Shown: positions 33,972-46,226 of the stretch, in pieces
How positions within the stretch are numbered: the stretch's first letter is position 1
Layout: each line of letters starts with the position of its first letter
Assembly (NCBI GenBank): GCA_036346275.1
Contig: CM070723.1
Span: 27,782,176-27,846,175 of the forward strand
Origin: Otatea glauca
Taxonomy: Eukaryota > Streptophyta > Magnoliopsida > Poales > Poaceae
Reading direction: 5' to 3'
Length of the DNA stretch: 64,000 nt
Notes under the pieces: model-generated
Databases searched by the model: none
What the model saw: the letters and a program-made list of their open reading frames with translations, nothing else
Told to the model about the DNA's origin: nothing
Program-made: the position numbers and the translations under genes

Positions 33972-34174
33972 GAGGATATGTGGTTCAGACAAGTTCCTAA
34001 GCCGTTGTACAACTCTAGAGAAAATTTCGGCAGCATCTCCCCTCTGTTCTCCAGATACACGTCTCGACAACAGGTCAAGAGGGGTGTGTATAAGGAGAAC
34101 AGCAGGGAGATGCTACCGAAATCTACTCTGCAGTTGTACAACAGCTCAAGAACTTGCCCGAACCATATATCCTC
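33972..34174. repeat. Inverted repeat (hairpin), about 90 bp arms
   Basis: Arms 33972-34060 and 34084-34174 pair at roughly 80% or better, with a loop of about 23 bases. Shared arm segments include GTTGTACAAC, TTTCGG and GCATCTCCC. It sits just upstream of the accessory transposase gene. A transcript would fold into a long hairpin. Confidence 0.85.
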
Positions 34175-36483
34175 GAACTGTCCAAAAAACGTGGACAAAT
34201 CGAGACTACTTGCTTATAAATATGCCATTTCGATCGGCATATTTATAAACAAGCACCCTTGAACGTACAAGCACCCTTGAACGGGAGACGTAGGTTACGC
34301 AACCTAAACTCTAACATTTGTCATATTATAGCAACAATAATGACATGTAAAGTAAAAACTGTTGTTAGCACATTGATCATATTATAGCAACAATAAATAC
34401 AGTAAAGACAATAAATATCAATATTATTTTTAATACAAGCAAACATTTCTTTGGCTCACACAGCAATTGAAATTGATGTTCCTGCCCCCAAAACAACAAT
34501 CTCCTATACTCAATGAATGCATTAATCTTTCTAAAGTATAAAACTAAATGAATGCAGTGACTTCTTACTGCTTGTGTGTATTAACAAATACTACCAAGTT
34601 CACAATACTGCTTGTGTATACATTGTTCTTTTCATAAGGTTGCTTACACTTCTGTGAAGTATCCTTGAAAGTATTTACCTTTTCTGTGTGTATACCTTTA
34701 CTTTGCTGTGAACATGATATTATTTACTTTTTATGCTTGAAAGTATAAAACATCAATATAAAATCACTACATATGCCCTAAAAATGGCTGGTATTGTACA
34801 ATACCTGGGGGCGCGGGGTCGGGCGGGCTAAAGAACTTGGAGTTGTGAAAGCTCAAATGCAGTTGACATGGAGAGCCCTACGAGAACTGTAGCAATTTGG
34901 AGGTTTCTCTCAATTGATCCCAAAGTCAAATCCACGATAAAGCTTCACTTTCTTTCTTATCAAACATATAGCACAAAATAACAAGACGTCTCTTAGTAAG
35001 AAAATAACAAAGTTGCATTGTTTGCTTGTAAAATATGTGGCACTAAACAACAGCAATACTTGGTGGAGGAATATAGTGCAGTTTTGTCTTGATCCATGTT
35101 ATTAGTTACTTTGTATAATGGAATGCTCATTGAATATGAATTTGAATTATGCTAATGAAAATAGGTAACAGCCTCATAGCCTGCTTAAAGTATATCTTTC
35201 TGTGGCAGCACACTAATGAAACATAACTTGTTTCACCATGCATATTTGATGATTTTATCTCATAAGCTACATTTCCGATTCCAACTTGAACAAATCAACA
35301 TAAGAAAAACAGCATTGTTCCAAAGTAACAAATACTTCACCTTGTAAGATTCCTCCACCCCATCTTTGTATTTTTTAGCCAGAAGCTCAGTACTTAATGT
35401 CAGGTCTCTTTGAACTACTGCCTCTGTCTCAAACTATTTAGAGAATAAGGGGGACAATTAGTAAACTGTCTAGCAAAACAAACACATTAACCAAGTAGAC
35501 AAACCAAGTAGCAAAACAAACACATTAACCAAGTTAACATGGTGAGCAAATTTTGCAGCAGAAAACCTGAATCGTGGTGAAACCCTAGCTCCTGGTGCAC
35601 GGTCTGTGGCCAGGAGGCAGGGGCAAGGGTTCTTTGGAGGGGACTAGAGTGGCCGGCGGCGCGGGGGGGGGGGGGGGGGGATGGGGACCGGAGTTGTAGT
35701 TGGCGGCCAGGGGGACCGCGGGGTCTTCGGGGCACGGGGAGTGATGGCAGACCGGAGTGGCGCGGGGGAGTGGCGGGAGTCCGTAGTGGCGCGGGGGGTG
35801 GGGGCACGGGCCATTTGGGTCGGGCTCTGGGGGGCAGGGGACTGGTGGCGAGTGCTGACGACGGGTGCGAGAACTGTGGGAAAGAGAAAGAAATATTGGC
35901 GAGAAGAATGTAGGGGAAAGGGTTAATGACAGTAAAAGCAATTTTGGAATTGTCTAAAATTTTGCACAAACATATTTTGGGATACTAACTAGCTTTTTCA
36001 ACAAGAATTTTTAATTTTTGAAAAAAGAGTCCCTACTCAAAAGATGTGCTGAATTTCACTTCGTAGGCATGATTTTTGCTTAAAGCGTAGAAAAGTCATA
36101 AAATTTTCAAATTAAGCCCTAATTGTTTGAAAATTTTCAGAAATGAACTTTCCACTAGTTACAAGCTTTCCCAAAAAAAATTTCATCCAAAGGAATTTTC
36201 TTTCATAGGATATAACACAATGTAATTTTTAGGCATAAAGAGAGATTGAATTTCCATCAGAGGCGCAAAAGCAATTCAACTTGTATTTTTACTCCGAAAG
36301 CATTGTAAATTATTTGAAATACATAATGGAACAACGAGATTACCAACAAATATTTAAATAGTACATTTATTTACAATACAACCCTTCTTAATGATCTACA
36401 CGCATGTAATTTGTTCCATTTGTTCCATCGTCACCGCTAAGACATCCCCCATCTGCAAACGGAGGTATTTCATCAAACTGGTT
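34175..36483. other. CACTA intergenic region
   Basis: Spacer between the two transposase genes. It contains a run of 18 G at 35663-35680 within a GC-rich stretch (35600-35930), which yields Pro-rich spurious ORFs, and a duplicated AGCAAAACAAACACATTAAC at about 35473 and 35511. The GC-rich part may be promoter or 5' UTR of the accessory gene; unproven. No other gene seen. Confidence 0.45.
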
Positions 36484-38309
36484 TTACTCTTCTTCATCTA
36501 CGATATTTTCAACTCCAACGATCCTCCGCTTGCCATAAAGGATGACGTGCAACCTCGGATTAGCCGGATCACTCACGTAGAAGACTTGATTTGCTTGCTT
36601 CGCTAGGATGAACGGGTCATCTTTGTAGGCGAGTCTATTGAGATCCACAAGAGTAAAACCTCTATTGTCAACCTTCACTCCATGTGGAAGTCCCACCCAC
36701 TTACATCAGAATAATGGAACTTGGTATATTCCGTAATTGAGCTCCCAAATTTCTTCGATCATCCTGTAGTACGAGGTCAATGCTATTGAGGATCCTCCTT
36801 TTGAGTGATCGTCGGAAAAAGCATCTATGCTCACACTACTATTTTGGACAGTACTCTTGGCATCTAGACTCTCAGTATAAAAGGTGTAGCCATTAAATAT
36901 CATACCCCTGCCATGTCTGTACATTAAATCTCTATCCGTCAGCCAACCATTTGACATTCCCATTAACGGAGACCACCGCCTTTTCTTTGAACCATGTGAG
37001 GAATCGATCATTGTGTTCTCGGATGATGGAAAGCTCATCCATATGTGGATTCTCTTCCCGTAATATCAACTTGTGCTGCTTGATGTATGGATGAACTTCT
37101 GCGCTGTGCTGCAAGACTATTAAATGCACTTTGCAATACATATCAAACCGTGAACTCGTTAGTTTGGACCCAACGATTCCTTGGCCACCAAGTCTGCACT
37201 CATGATGAGTTACAGGAACACCAATTGCTTATCTTTTACCTAGGTAGTCCACGCATAACTCAATAACCTCTTCAGTCCCATATCCTTCAACAATACTACC
37301 CTTAGGCTTCGACCGATTCCTCACGTATGACTTTAATATACCGATGTACCTCTCGAATGGATACATGTAACGTAGGAATACATGTCCAGATATCTTAATC
37401 TCTCTAACAAGGTGTATAACAAGGTGGACCATGACATCGAAGAACGACGAGAGGAAATGCATCTCAAGCTGACATAGAGTCTGCATCACCTCACACTGTA
37501 AGTTTTCTAGCACATCGGGGTCAATAACCTTGCAAGAAATCGCATTGAAGAAATAACATAGCTTCATAATTGCCAATCTGACATCCTCTGGCAGAATATT
37601 TTTGATTGCAACAGAGAGCATTTGGGTCATCAAGACATGGCAGTCGTGGGACTTCATACCAAGCAACTTCAAATCATCCATAGACACAAGATTCTTAATA
37701 TTTGTGGAGTAGCCCGATGGAACTTTAATACCTTAGAGACACTTGTAGGGGTCTTCTTTCTCCTTTTTGGATAGGGTGTAGCATGCAGCGGGGATGTACA
37801 GACTTTTTCCATCCTTCTCTATTACTGCAAGCTTGGGCCTGATTCCCATGTAGGCCATGTCACGACGAGCATTCACACCATCCTTGGTCTTCCTAGGTCT
37901 GTTCAGCAGGATGCCAACCAAATTATCGCAGACATTCTTCTCAACGTGCATGGCATCAATACAATGCCGAACATCAAACTCCTTCCAGTACGTTAAGTCC
38001 CAAAATATTGACCTTTTCTTCCAAATTGTCCTAAGACGAACAGATTTATGGCTTTTTCTGTACTAAACATCGATAACCTCCACACGTGAATATACATGCC
38101 TTCCACTCATAGGCTGCGGGGCCAAACGAACTTCCCTCTTCCCATCAAATTTGTCATCCATCTTACGGTATCGATGACTTCAAGGTAGAAACCTACGGTG
38201 ACCCATATACACAGTTTTCTTGGAATTCGACAGCTATAGGCTCTCAGTCTCTTCTTCACAAATATGACACGCTTTGGCTCCCTTCGTACTGTAGCCCGCT
38301 GAAGGATCG
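36484..38309 (-). pseudogene. CACTA TNP2-type transposase, C-terminal two thirds
   Basis: The catalytic transposase of CACTA elements. In order on the minus strand: SAGYSTKGAKACHICEEET (38300-38250), HCIDAMHVEKNVCDNLVGIL (near 37900), then a DUF4218-like domain (LQCEVMQTLCQLEMHF and VHLVIHLVREIKISG, MYPFERYIGILKSYVRNR), then DUF4216-like (IFNGYTFYTE, STVQNS, YYRMIEEIWELNY, GFTLVDLNRLAYKDDPFI). Most of it stays in one frame with single stops near 37733 and 37228; a slip occurs near 37030 and another stop near 36700. The N-terminus was separated by the SirC insertion at 38310. Confidence 0.87.
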
Positions 38310-38920
38310 TGATGGCCTAGAGGGGGGGGGTGAATAGGCAATCTCAACAAGTTCTAAATATTTTGAACTACTTATTAAATAGAACAGATAGCAACTCACA
38401 GCAAAGTATAAAACAGAGTTAAAACAAAGAAGGATAACAGCGAAAGCAATAAACTAAATGACACAGGAGAGACAAAGATTTATCCTGTGGTTCAGAGCCG
38501 CTCTCCTAATCCACGTTGAAGCACTTCTTTCGAAGTTCAGCTTCTCCAGAGCTAGTCGCAGTAGCTCTGGCTATCACTCACGTAACTCTTTCACTACTCC
38601 CGTGAGGTGAGTTCCAAATCTTTCACAAACACAGTTGCCTTCCACAAACACCTTTGGACAGGTCACACTGTTCACTTCCTCCAAGCTGTCTAGGATCACA
38701 AAGATCCAAGAGTAATAAACTTTGCACAAGTTCTGTCTCTTGGTTTACTTGGCAATTCACACAACTAGACACCTACTTGGAGCAGACACTCTTAGAGATG
38801 AAAGAGAATTTTTGGTGTGAAGATGAAGCACAGACTCCTTTTTCAGAATGAGAGCTATGTTTGAATACCAAAGTGTTAGGAGTTCATCAAAAATCTTGTT
38901 TGGTAGATGGCTCAGGAAAT

Positions 38921-38930
38921 GCTTATATAG
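38921..38930 (-). promoter_or_regulatory. TATA box of the SirC LTR
   Basis: The minus strand reads CTATATAAGC downstream of the palindrome array; transcription would start about 30 bases further on. Confidence 0.6.
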
Positions 38931-39061
38931 CCATTTTGAGTGAATATAGCCGTTACACCTGCTACAGTAGCCGTTGGACGTGTCAGATGTTAGAAAAACC
39001 AGAAATATACACATACAACGGACTCAGTAACAGTGCCTAGCGATACTGGACATGTGTATGA

Positions 39062-39745
39062 CGGACCAAATATGAGCATTCACGGCGGACCAAAAAATTT
39101 GGTCCGCTGCACATGGGTTTTTCATAGAGATTGGTCCGCCACTCAACTGAAAAAGATACATGTACGTCGGACCAAAAATCTGGTCTGTCATACATGGACT
39201 TTTCAAGAGTTTGGTCTGTGCAAAGAGACCTATGTACGTCGGACCAAAAATTTGGTCATTCATACATGGACTTTTCAAGAGTTAGGTGCCACAAACCTTT
39301 TTCAACAGAGATAAGATTTTATCCAAGCGTTTTACATCGGCAACGGACCTAAAAAAAATGAATGTTTGGTCCGTTGTCTATGTAAAAATTCTTTTGAAGA
39401 TAAAGGATATTCATATAAGGTTTCAATAAATAAGATTTCAAAGATTGGTCCAGCCAAAGGCTTATAAACTGAATGAGTGCCGGACCAAAAAATTTGGTTT
39501 GCTGTAGATGGCAAAATGGAGAACATTTTGGTTCGTCATACATAGGTAAACCCTTGGCTATCAGATGATTTCAAAAGAGGTTTTTACCAATGATGAAATG
39601 ATAAGAAGACAATAGACTTGATCCGATAATCAGATATTTGATGGGAGTTTAGAGTTTGACCAAAGAATCTTATTTGACTTCGAAGGATATGCTGAGAGGC
39701 AACGGACTGAACAAGTGGATATCAAAAATTTGGTCCGTTGTACAC
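39062..39745. repeat. Palindrome array GGACC(A/T)nGGTCC in U3
   Basis: About ten full or half copies of a palindromic motif. The best is 39085-39107: GCGGACC, A/T spacer, GGTCCGC. Others lie near 39062, 39131, 39175-39200, 39238-39258, 39365, 39481 and 39730. Maize Sireviruses have clustered palindromes of a different sequence in the same LTR position. Confidence 0.85.
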
Positions 39746-39838
39746 TAAGAAGTATGACGAAAAAAAGAACTAAGTGTCTTTTGCTCCGAGAAATCAAGCT
39801 TTGTCTTTGCCTTATGATCCAATTCACTAACTTGTGCA

Positions 39839-40532
39839 AAGTCCCCCTTTTTGACAACCGAAAAAGAAAGAAAAGATCCTAGCTATTTGACTTGATCAAA
39901 CTCTTAAGCCAAGAACATGAAGAGAGCATCTTATTCTTGCTTGATCATCCTGCTTCATTTCAGAATCTAGCATATGCTCTTAAAAGCTTTGAGTATGATT
40001 AACTTAGTCATCAATACCAAAACAATAAAGCATACAACAAGATTGAGGGGAGGCCTAGATGCTATCAATCTCCGCCTTTTTGGTAATTGATGACAACATA
40101 CCTTTTAGTTAATAATATCTCATTTATTCTTCAAAACAGAGTTAGTCAAAAGTACTGACTGCAGGATTTATGAATGAATGTGCTCCCCCTCAATGCATGC
40201 ACTGATTTTTGTCAGAATATGAAGTAAACTTCAGAGTAGAGTTAAAAACAAAGTATCAGAGCATAATATAGGTAAGTATCAACAGAGTTAAATCATCAGA
40301 GCAAGATGTCAGAGCATAAATACTCGAAAAATATTATGAAACAAAGAGAGTATTTGAGCATTAGTAGACAAACTTAAAGCAAATTAAGCAGAGATACAAA
40401 AGTATCACACATAAGTTAGATACAAATAAGTCTTAGAACCTTAAGATACTATAGCAAGTAGATTCTACGGTAAAGGAGATTTTAAATTTTCTCCCCCTTT
40501 GGCATCAATAGCCAAAAAGGGTTCCTATGTGC
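39839..40532 (-). other. SirC region between ORF2 and 3' LTR
   Basis: Non-coding. Purine tracts on the minus strand lie at 39841-39848 (AAAGGGGGAC, adjacent to the LTR) and 40489-40498 (CAAAGGGGGAGA), both PPT-like. The ORF2 stop codon TAG is at 40527-40525. Confidence 0.6.
40528..40532. repeat. TSD of S2, left copy (tgtgc)
   Basis: The exact partner is 55830-55834. Confidence 0.95.
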
Positions 40533-40588
40533 TGTCGGGACCTGAATCTGTAAATCCGGACCCTCTATGTATTCTGTGCCAGTCCAGG

Positions 40589-40593
40589 ATCAA
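40589..40593. repeat. TSD of G3, left copy (atcaa)
   Basis: The partner 52286-52290 is atcac, which matches the uninterrupted relative S3 (GGATCACGC); the left copy has one change. Confidence 0.8.
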
Positions 40594-43577
40594 TGTAACA
40601 TCCCAAAATTTGGCTTAATTAAGTTTTATTGCTTAAATATGCATTTATGATTTTCTGGAATTTATTTAGATTTTTCTGGATTTATTTGAATTAAATCTTA
40701 TTTCAAGTTTATTGCTTTTTATCCAAAAGTATTTAAATCTGTGCAAAGTTAAAATAAAGTTTTGGTAAAAATATTTTATTTGAGTCCAGAATGTCTCAAA
40801 GTATTTTTGAGATTTTTCTTGGATTTTTCCTGATTATTTTATTGCCTAAAACAAATTAAATGAATTTCTGCAATTAATTTAATTGAAAAACCTTCGGAAA
40901 AACCTGGAACAGTATTGGGCCGTAGCCCATCTCTGTGGCAGGCCGGCCCGCTCGTGCAGCCCGCGAAGCCCAGCTTCTAGAAGCTTAGCTTCAGCCGTTA
41001 GATCGTCATCCGACGGCTGGGTGCGTATAGGAAACCCTAGTTTCTCGGGCCGTTAGATCTTTGGATCAGCGTGGATTGTGCCACGCGTTGCGTGGCTTGG
41101 CCGTTGATCTTAAATCGTAGGGTGTCCGGTTTCGTCTCGTTTGGACTCTTCCGCCGCGCCAGAGTTTCCGACGGACTCGAGTCCGTGTCCGCCGCACGCC
41201 GCCTCCGTGCGCCTATTTAAGGCTCGGACGGGTGCGTTGAGTCCCTCGTTCCTCGCCGCAGCAGAAGCGCAAGGTCTCGACGTCCAGAACTCGCCGGAGC
41301 GCCTCGCGGAGTATCGTCGTCTTCATCGCCGGCAGATTTTGGTCTCAGGCGACGCCATTAGCAGCGGAGAAGCTCTGGTCCGTTGGATCTTCGCCGACGT
41401 CTCAGATACAGCCGCGTGTCCTCGCTGAGCTGTAAAACCCTCTTTAATCGCCGTCCGTTGGATCTAAAACCAGTGCTCGTGATCTTGCCGCGTGTGCATC
41501 GATCGGCAGCTGTCCGATGGAATCTGGGTGCACCAGATCGCACCGTCGTTGCAACCAATCGTGACTCGCCGCGTGTCGGGCGCAAGCATCGAGGCGTCAT
41601 GGACCGCGTCTGCGGTGAACCAACCCAACGCCGTGGACCGGGTCTATACGCCGGGACACGTGGCAGCGTCCGATTGGTTTGAATCAGGGCTGATGTCACG
41701 CTGACGTCATAAATCGATTTTTCAGTATAAAAAGAAATCTGTTAATTTCGAATTTCTGATTTTCTGATTTCAGTATTTATTTCAAATTTCAAAAGGCTAT
41801 ATCTTTTGCATCGTAACTCGGATTTGAGTGCTTCAAATTTCTAAAAATTTGTAAAATTGAGATCTATTTAATGGTGAATTTTATTTGATTTTTGGAGTTC
41901 AATTGCTCTCTGTTTTGCTATTTATTTGCTTTTCTCTTTGATGCACGCGTGAGACGTTGAATTGTGCGACGCTTGGAGGAAGATCCAAAGAACTCAAGAG
42001 CAAACTCCAGATCAAGATCAGGACCTATTCCAAGGCAAGTTGTGCTTTGATCATGTTGAACCCATGTTTGTAAAATTGCTATGTTTGATTTACACTATTG
42101 CATATATTTCAATTATACAACTGTTTCAAATTAGTTTGGGCTTAGCTAAAATACCAGATTGATCTATACCCTACCTTGTCATTGTATGCCATGATCCATT
42201 GTCACCCTAGATTGGTTTAATATAGTTGGTTAATAATTATAATCAACATTGGAGGATTAGTTCGTATTAGTTGCTTAGCCATGCCACGTCATCACATGTG
42301 TCATCACCATTGATAATTAATCTTGATTAATGGAATATGGAACAATGTTATGAACTTGTGTGTCATGTGGGATCACACGATGAGATTGAGTTGTTGTGGT
42401 GAGTCATGTCACGCAACGATGTTGAATTGTTGATGGCACGTGGTGCTTGGTAATCAACGGGGTGATAATAACTTAGATTGGGGCAAGTGGCAAGGGGCGA
42501 GGAGGCCAAGGTGGGCCCGATGGGCAGATGGTATGTGGATGTCTTGCCTTGATCACACTAAGGACTTAACCTTGCAAGCCTTTGACCTGAGTCAATCATG
42601 CAACCACATGTCTGGTATGGGCCAGCCTAGCTGAGTAATTTGCAAAGTCTTAATGTTGATACTATCGTGGTCGGTGTGAGTTCCCGGGTCAGGGTGTAAT
42701 TCACATGGCGCAAGAGGGGGCCCGGATGTGGTTTACGAGACCATGATGTTGAAACCTTAGCGGGTAGTATCGGATTAAGATTGAGCATTGTAAAGGCTTT
42801 GTTATAATCTCTCGCCTTTGTGGTGTTTGGTTGTATCAAGTGGGTAAAGTGCATAACCTCTGCAGAGTGTGAAACTATTCGGATAGCCGTGCTTTCGCGT
42901 ATTGAGCAATGCTCGGAATTACTGATTAAGGGTTAGTTTAATAAATTGGACAACTTGGTTGGGATGGCGGGATTGCCATATGGAAGATTGGAACTTGATT
43001 TAGGATTGGAAACTTGGTTTACTTGAGAAATCTCGAATTTATTTATTATTGCTATTCGTTTTACATTCTTTACAATCTATTATTGTATTTGTTCATAAAT
43101 CTTGCTTATTGCAAAATAGCCATGATAGCCTATCCTTTGGAATAAGCCTTACATATAGATAAATAGAATCGCATTACATGCACAACTTGTTGAGTGCTTT
43201 AAGTACTCACCCTTGCCAAACAACAATAATCAACAGTTGAAGAATCTACACCTGTGTTGGAAGATGAGGTCCAAGAAGACACGAGTCATTAGGGTCCGAG
43301 CCTTGTTGGTTGCCTGTGGTGAACTGATGAGCTATCTACGTTTCTACTTTCCGCTGCTTAATTATTAGTTTATATTCTCAGTCTTGCCCTGCGTGGCTTA
43401 ATAATGTAAGTTGGTCATAAGATCATACATTTAGCTATATCAATAAATGAACTATTATTCTATTGTCGTTGTGTATGATGTGATATATACCAATGTTAAG
43501 CTATGTGCACTAGCGTTGATCCTGGGAATAGTGCAGTAAACACAGTGGGTTCGAATCAGTGGATTCGGATCCTTACA
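40594..43577 (+). repeat. G3 5' LTR
   Basis: 2984 bp, TGTAACATCC to GGATCCTTACA. TATA-like box at 41213. A small ORF spanning the TATA region (41141-41428) occurs in both LTRs but is not kept in register and is not called. Confidence 0.95.
41213..41220 (+). promoter_or_regulatory. TATA-like box of the G3 LTR
   Basis: CTATTTAA within GCGCCTATTTAAGGCTCGG; the same box is at 49934 in the 3' LTR and in the G1 LTRs. Confidence 0.6.
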
Positions 43578-43581
43578 GAGG

Positions 43582-43593
43582 TGGTATCAGAGC
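43582..43593 (+). other. G3 primer binding site (tRNA-iMet)
   Basis: TGGTATCAGAGC four bases after the 5' LTR, complementary to the initiator Met tRNA 3' end. Confidence 0.95.
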
Positions 43594-43789
43594 ATACTGA
43601 CTGTAGGTCTTGGCCCTAGATAGTGTGGAGGTGTCTTGTGAGAGTCCAAAACTATTTTCTAAAGGAAAATCTAGACTTAATTAATAAAACACTCTCGACT
43701 CATCTCATTCTCTACTTCGCCTTTGCTGAATTTACCGCCTTACTTGCCGCTTTGGTGGAGAACTTATTCAAAGTTCTTGTGGAGCGGAT

Positions 43790-44512
43790 GCCGATCGTTC
43801 GACCTTTGAGGAGTCGGTGGCGGCTACGCCATGGAGCTGTGGAGAGTACTTGAGACGCTTGAGGCTTCTACCGCCCACTTTACCGAGGAGGCACGATGAG
43901 CAACGTGTAAACCGAGGTTTCATTTGCAAGGTAATCATCTACGCTCGAGAACGAGGAAACCAGCAGGCCAATCAACGTCTCCGCCGAAGGTTCTCGTATG
44001 AAGTTGCAATTCAGAGGTTGCTCGACTTGCTCTTCGCCGTGTCGCCGCGACTACGTTGACGAGCTTCACGACTCGGTGTTCGCCTTCACCTGACGTTCAA
44101 GCATGCCGACGCCGACGGATCGTGGAGGACGAGTGTGCCATCTGCGGTACACCTTGCGAGTTCGCCCTTGCCGGGAGGATCATATGAGAGATACTACTCA
44201 GAGCTGGAGATCGTATGCGAGGCACTTAGAGTGGCCGGCAGAGCTCGAGGTGACCGTGCTTGACCATCGGGATGATCACCGGTGGGGAGAGGCCACGAGG
44301 CGATTGAGGACGAGCCGAGCACGTGACTCGGGGAGTTCAGAGCCACCGTGGAGTCCGAGGAGGATCGGAGGAGCGAGTGGGAGCGGAGGAGTGCAGACCC
44401 GTTGTTGCAGAGGACCTAGTAGTAGGTCACCAGGATAGGTTCGCTCCTATGCCAGCTCACCCGCCGGTGTATGCGCCGGATCAGCCTCAGCCAGGGTGGC
44501 TGGATGAGTGAG
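43790..44512 (+). pseudogene. G3 extra ORF upstream of gag (ORF0)
   Basis: Frameshifted copy of the G1 extra ORF. Matching pieces appear in order: TFEESVAATP with WSCGEYL (near 43805-43850), GFICKVIIYARE (43917-43952), YVDELHDSVFAF (near 44052-44085), and the C-terminus HQDRFAPMPAHPPVYA ending QPGWLDE (44422-44511). The middle is GC-rich and scrambled by indels. The product is unknown and would follow the leader and precede gag. Confidence 0.65.
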
Positions 44513-44791
44513 TGTCAGCCTTGAAGCTGTGTTGAGACTCGAGTGTGAGTCGCGTCTTTAAGTTAGTCTTTACCTTTCTAGTTGACGTTAAGGTTTCGTG
44601 TTTAGTTTGCTTCTTTGTATTGCTGAGTGTGCAGTATGTGTTGCAAAGCTTGTAGGCTTAAATAAGCAGCCATACCAAGATTAAATAAAGAATTATTTCA
44701 GTTTGGGTATGATCTATTCTCCCCGCTTTAGAAATTCTTACTTCTTATATATGCTACATCTACCTTTCCTAACCTAAGAGGCAATCATCAG

Positions 44792-46226
44792 ATGGTGAAT
44801 ACTCGAGGAAACAACGGTGCTTCCGGAAGTGGACTGCGTCAGAATGACAACCCCAATGACGGAGGCAGCCCTCAACCACCGACGATGAGACATGCGAATC
44901 TAGGAGCATTTCGCGTAGCAGACTCAAGCGATCACGACAATGATGCAGCGGATCGCAAAGAGATGACCAATGCAAAGATAAATCACAACAACCACGCAAC
45001 TCGAACAATCATGGTGGACCTCGACCTATGTCAAAGCTATCGATTTTATGAGGACTAGGCCACCAACCTTCTCAGGAAATGTGAATCCTTTGGAAGCCGA
45101 TGACTGGCTTAGGACTATTGAGAAGAAGCTGCACATCACACAGTGTGAAGGAAATGAGAAGGTGCTCTACGCCTCTCATCAACTGGAAGGGACCGCCGCA
45201 GAGTGGTGGGAGAACTACTGTGCCGCTCATGGAGCCCCACAAGAGATCACCTGGGAAGAGTTTACTAATGCTTTCCGCCAGTATCATGTTCCGGAGGGAA
45301 TGATGGACCTTAAGAAGGAAGAGTTCAGAGCTTTGAAGCAAGGAGGCCAACCAGTGGCCGAATACTTGAACAAATTTACTCAGTTAGCTCGCTATGCCCC
45401 TGAAGACGTAGCGACGGATAAAGCTAGGCAGTCTCGTTTCATGAAGGGACTGAACTCAGGACTACAGGTGGGACTGATTACCCACAATTTTCCAGATTTT
45501 CAGGAGCTGGTAAATAAGGCTTTGATCCTAGAAGATAAGCGCAAAGAGCTAGGTGAAAACCGTAAGCGCTTGATGAATAATCAGGGTGGACGTCCAAACC
45601 ATCTACGTTTGAGGATGTCACCACAGCAATTTGCTAGATTCCAACCACTAGCTGGAAACAAGACATCAACCCCTGCACCTCGCCCTGCCAATCAGAGCTT
45701 TCAGACACCAGCACAGGGCAACAATGCACCAGGAGGAAATCAGCAATCCGCAGTGAAGAGATGCTATACTTGCAATGAGCCAGGGCACTTTTCAAATAGG
45801 TGTCCACAGAAGGGAGGCATCACGCCAGTTCGTTTCAACCTGGGAACAACACCCGCTAAGGCACCAACCTCAGGAGGAAATCGTGCGCCAGGTCAAGCTG
45901 GAGCAACCCCGCAATCAACAGTGCGTGGAAGGATCAACCACATCACTGCAGATGGAGCTCAGGAAGCTACGGACGTCGTACTGGGTAAGTTTCTGGTCAA
46001 CTCAGTACCTGCTACAGTTTTGTTTGATTCTGGAGCTTCGCATTCGTTTGTGTCTCAAAGTTTTGCAACCAAGAATGGATTTAAAGTGGTGAATCTTAAG
46101 TGTGTGCTCTTAGTCCAAGCCCCAGGATCTGAGCTTAGATCTAGCCTTGGGTGTTTGGGAGCTAAGTTGCTTATGGATGGGATAGAATTTCTCGCGAATC
46201 TTATCTTGATAGATGCGCAATCCTAA
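44792..46226 (+). pseudogene. G3 gag and protease
   Basis: Starts MVNTRGNNGASGSG at 44792; a slip near 45000-45048 moves the frame, after which it is open to 46226. Gag core: LEADDWLRTIEKKLHITQCEG, ASHQLEGTAAEWWENYC, EYLNKFTQLARYAPED. Knuckle C-YT-C-NEPG-H-FSNR-C near 45763-45805. Protease follows in the same frame with VLFDSGASHSFVSQSF near 46017-46064. A slip at about 46217 creates the stop just before the ILGMDW flap motif. Gag forms the particle; protease cleaves the polyprotein. Confidence 0.88.

Larger units (their letters stand above)
29236..38309 (-). mobile_element. CACTA (En/Spm-like) DNA transposon, left part
   Basis: Starts with the terminal CACTACTACAGAAATG at 29236, preceded by TAT (a 3 bp target duplication is expected). 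Next come sub-terminal repeats, then genes on the minus strand: an accessory transposase gene with Transposase_24 and C48-like parts (33745-29775) and a TNP2-type transposase (38309-36484). The other terminus is not seen; the TNP2 gene is cut by SirC at 38310 and should resume beyond the right edge of the window. Solo LTR S4 is inside the accessory gene. Confidence 0.88.
38310..39838 (-). repeat. SirC 3' LTR
   Basis: 1529 bp from TG (38310) to CA (39838) on the plus strand. In transcription order: U3 with an array of GGACC palindromes (39745-39062), a TATA box (38930-38921), a region with the GACACAGGAGAGACAAAG segment typical of Sirevirus LTRs, and a terminus with nine G. The 5 bp next to the left edge are gatcg; the partner is outside the window. 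Confidence 0.75.

Noticed and set aside
35414..35450. Stowaway-like end CTACTGCCTCTGTCTC
   Set aside because: No matching inverted end or TA duplication was found nearby, so a MITE cannot be supported.
35487..35969. 160-residue Pro-rich minus-strand ORF in CACTA
   Set aside because: Low-complexity translation of a GC-rich stretch with an 18 G run; perhaps untranslated leader.
39062..39745. CRISPR-like repeat array
   Set aside because: Irregular spacing, palindromic A/T-cored motif, inside a plant LTR; CRISPR is not expected in a plant genome.
41141..41428. ORF in the G3 LTR, also near 49859
   Set aside because: Overlaps the TATA box, and the two copies are not in register over their length; chance frame in a GC-rich LTR.
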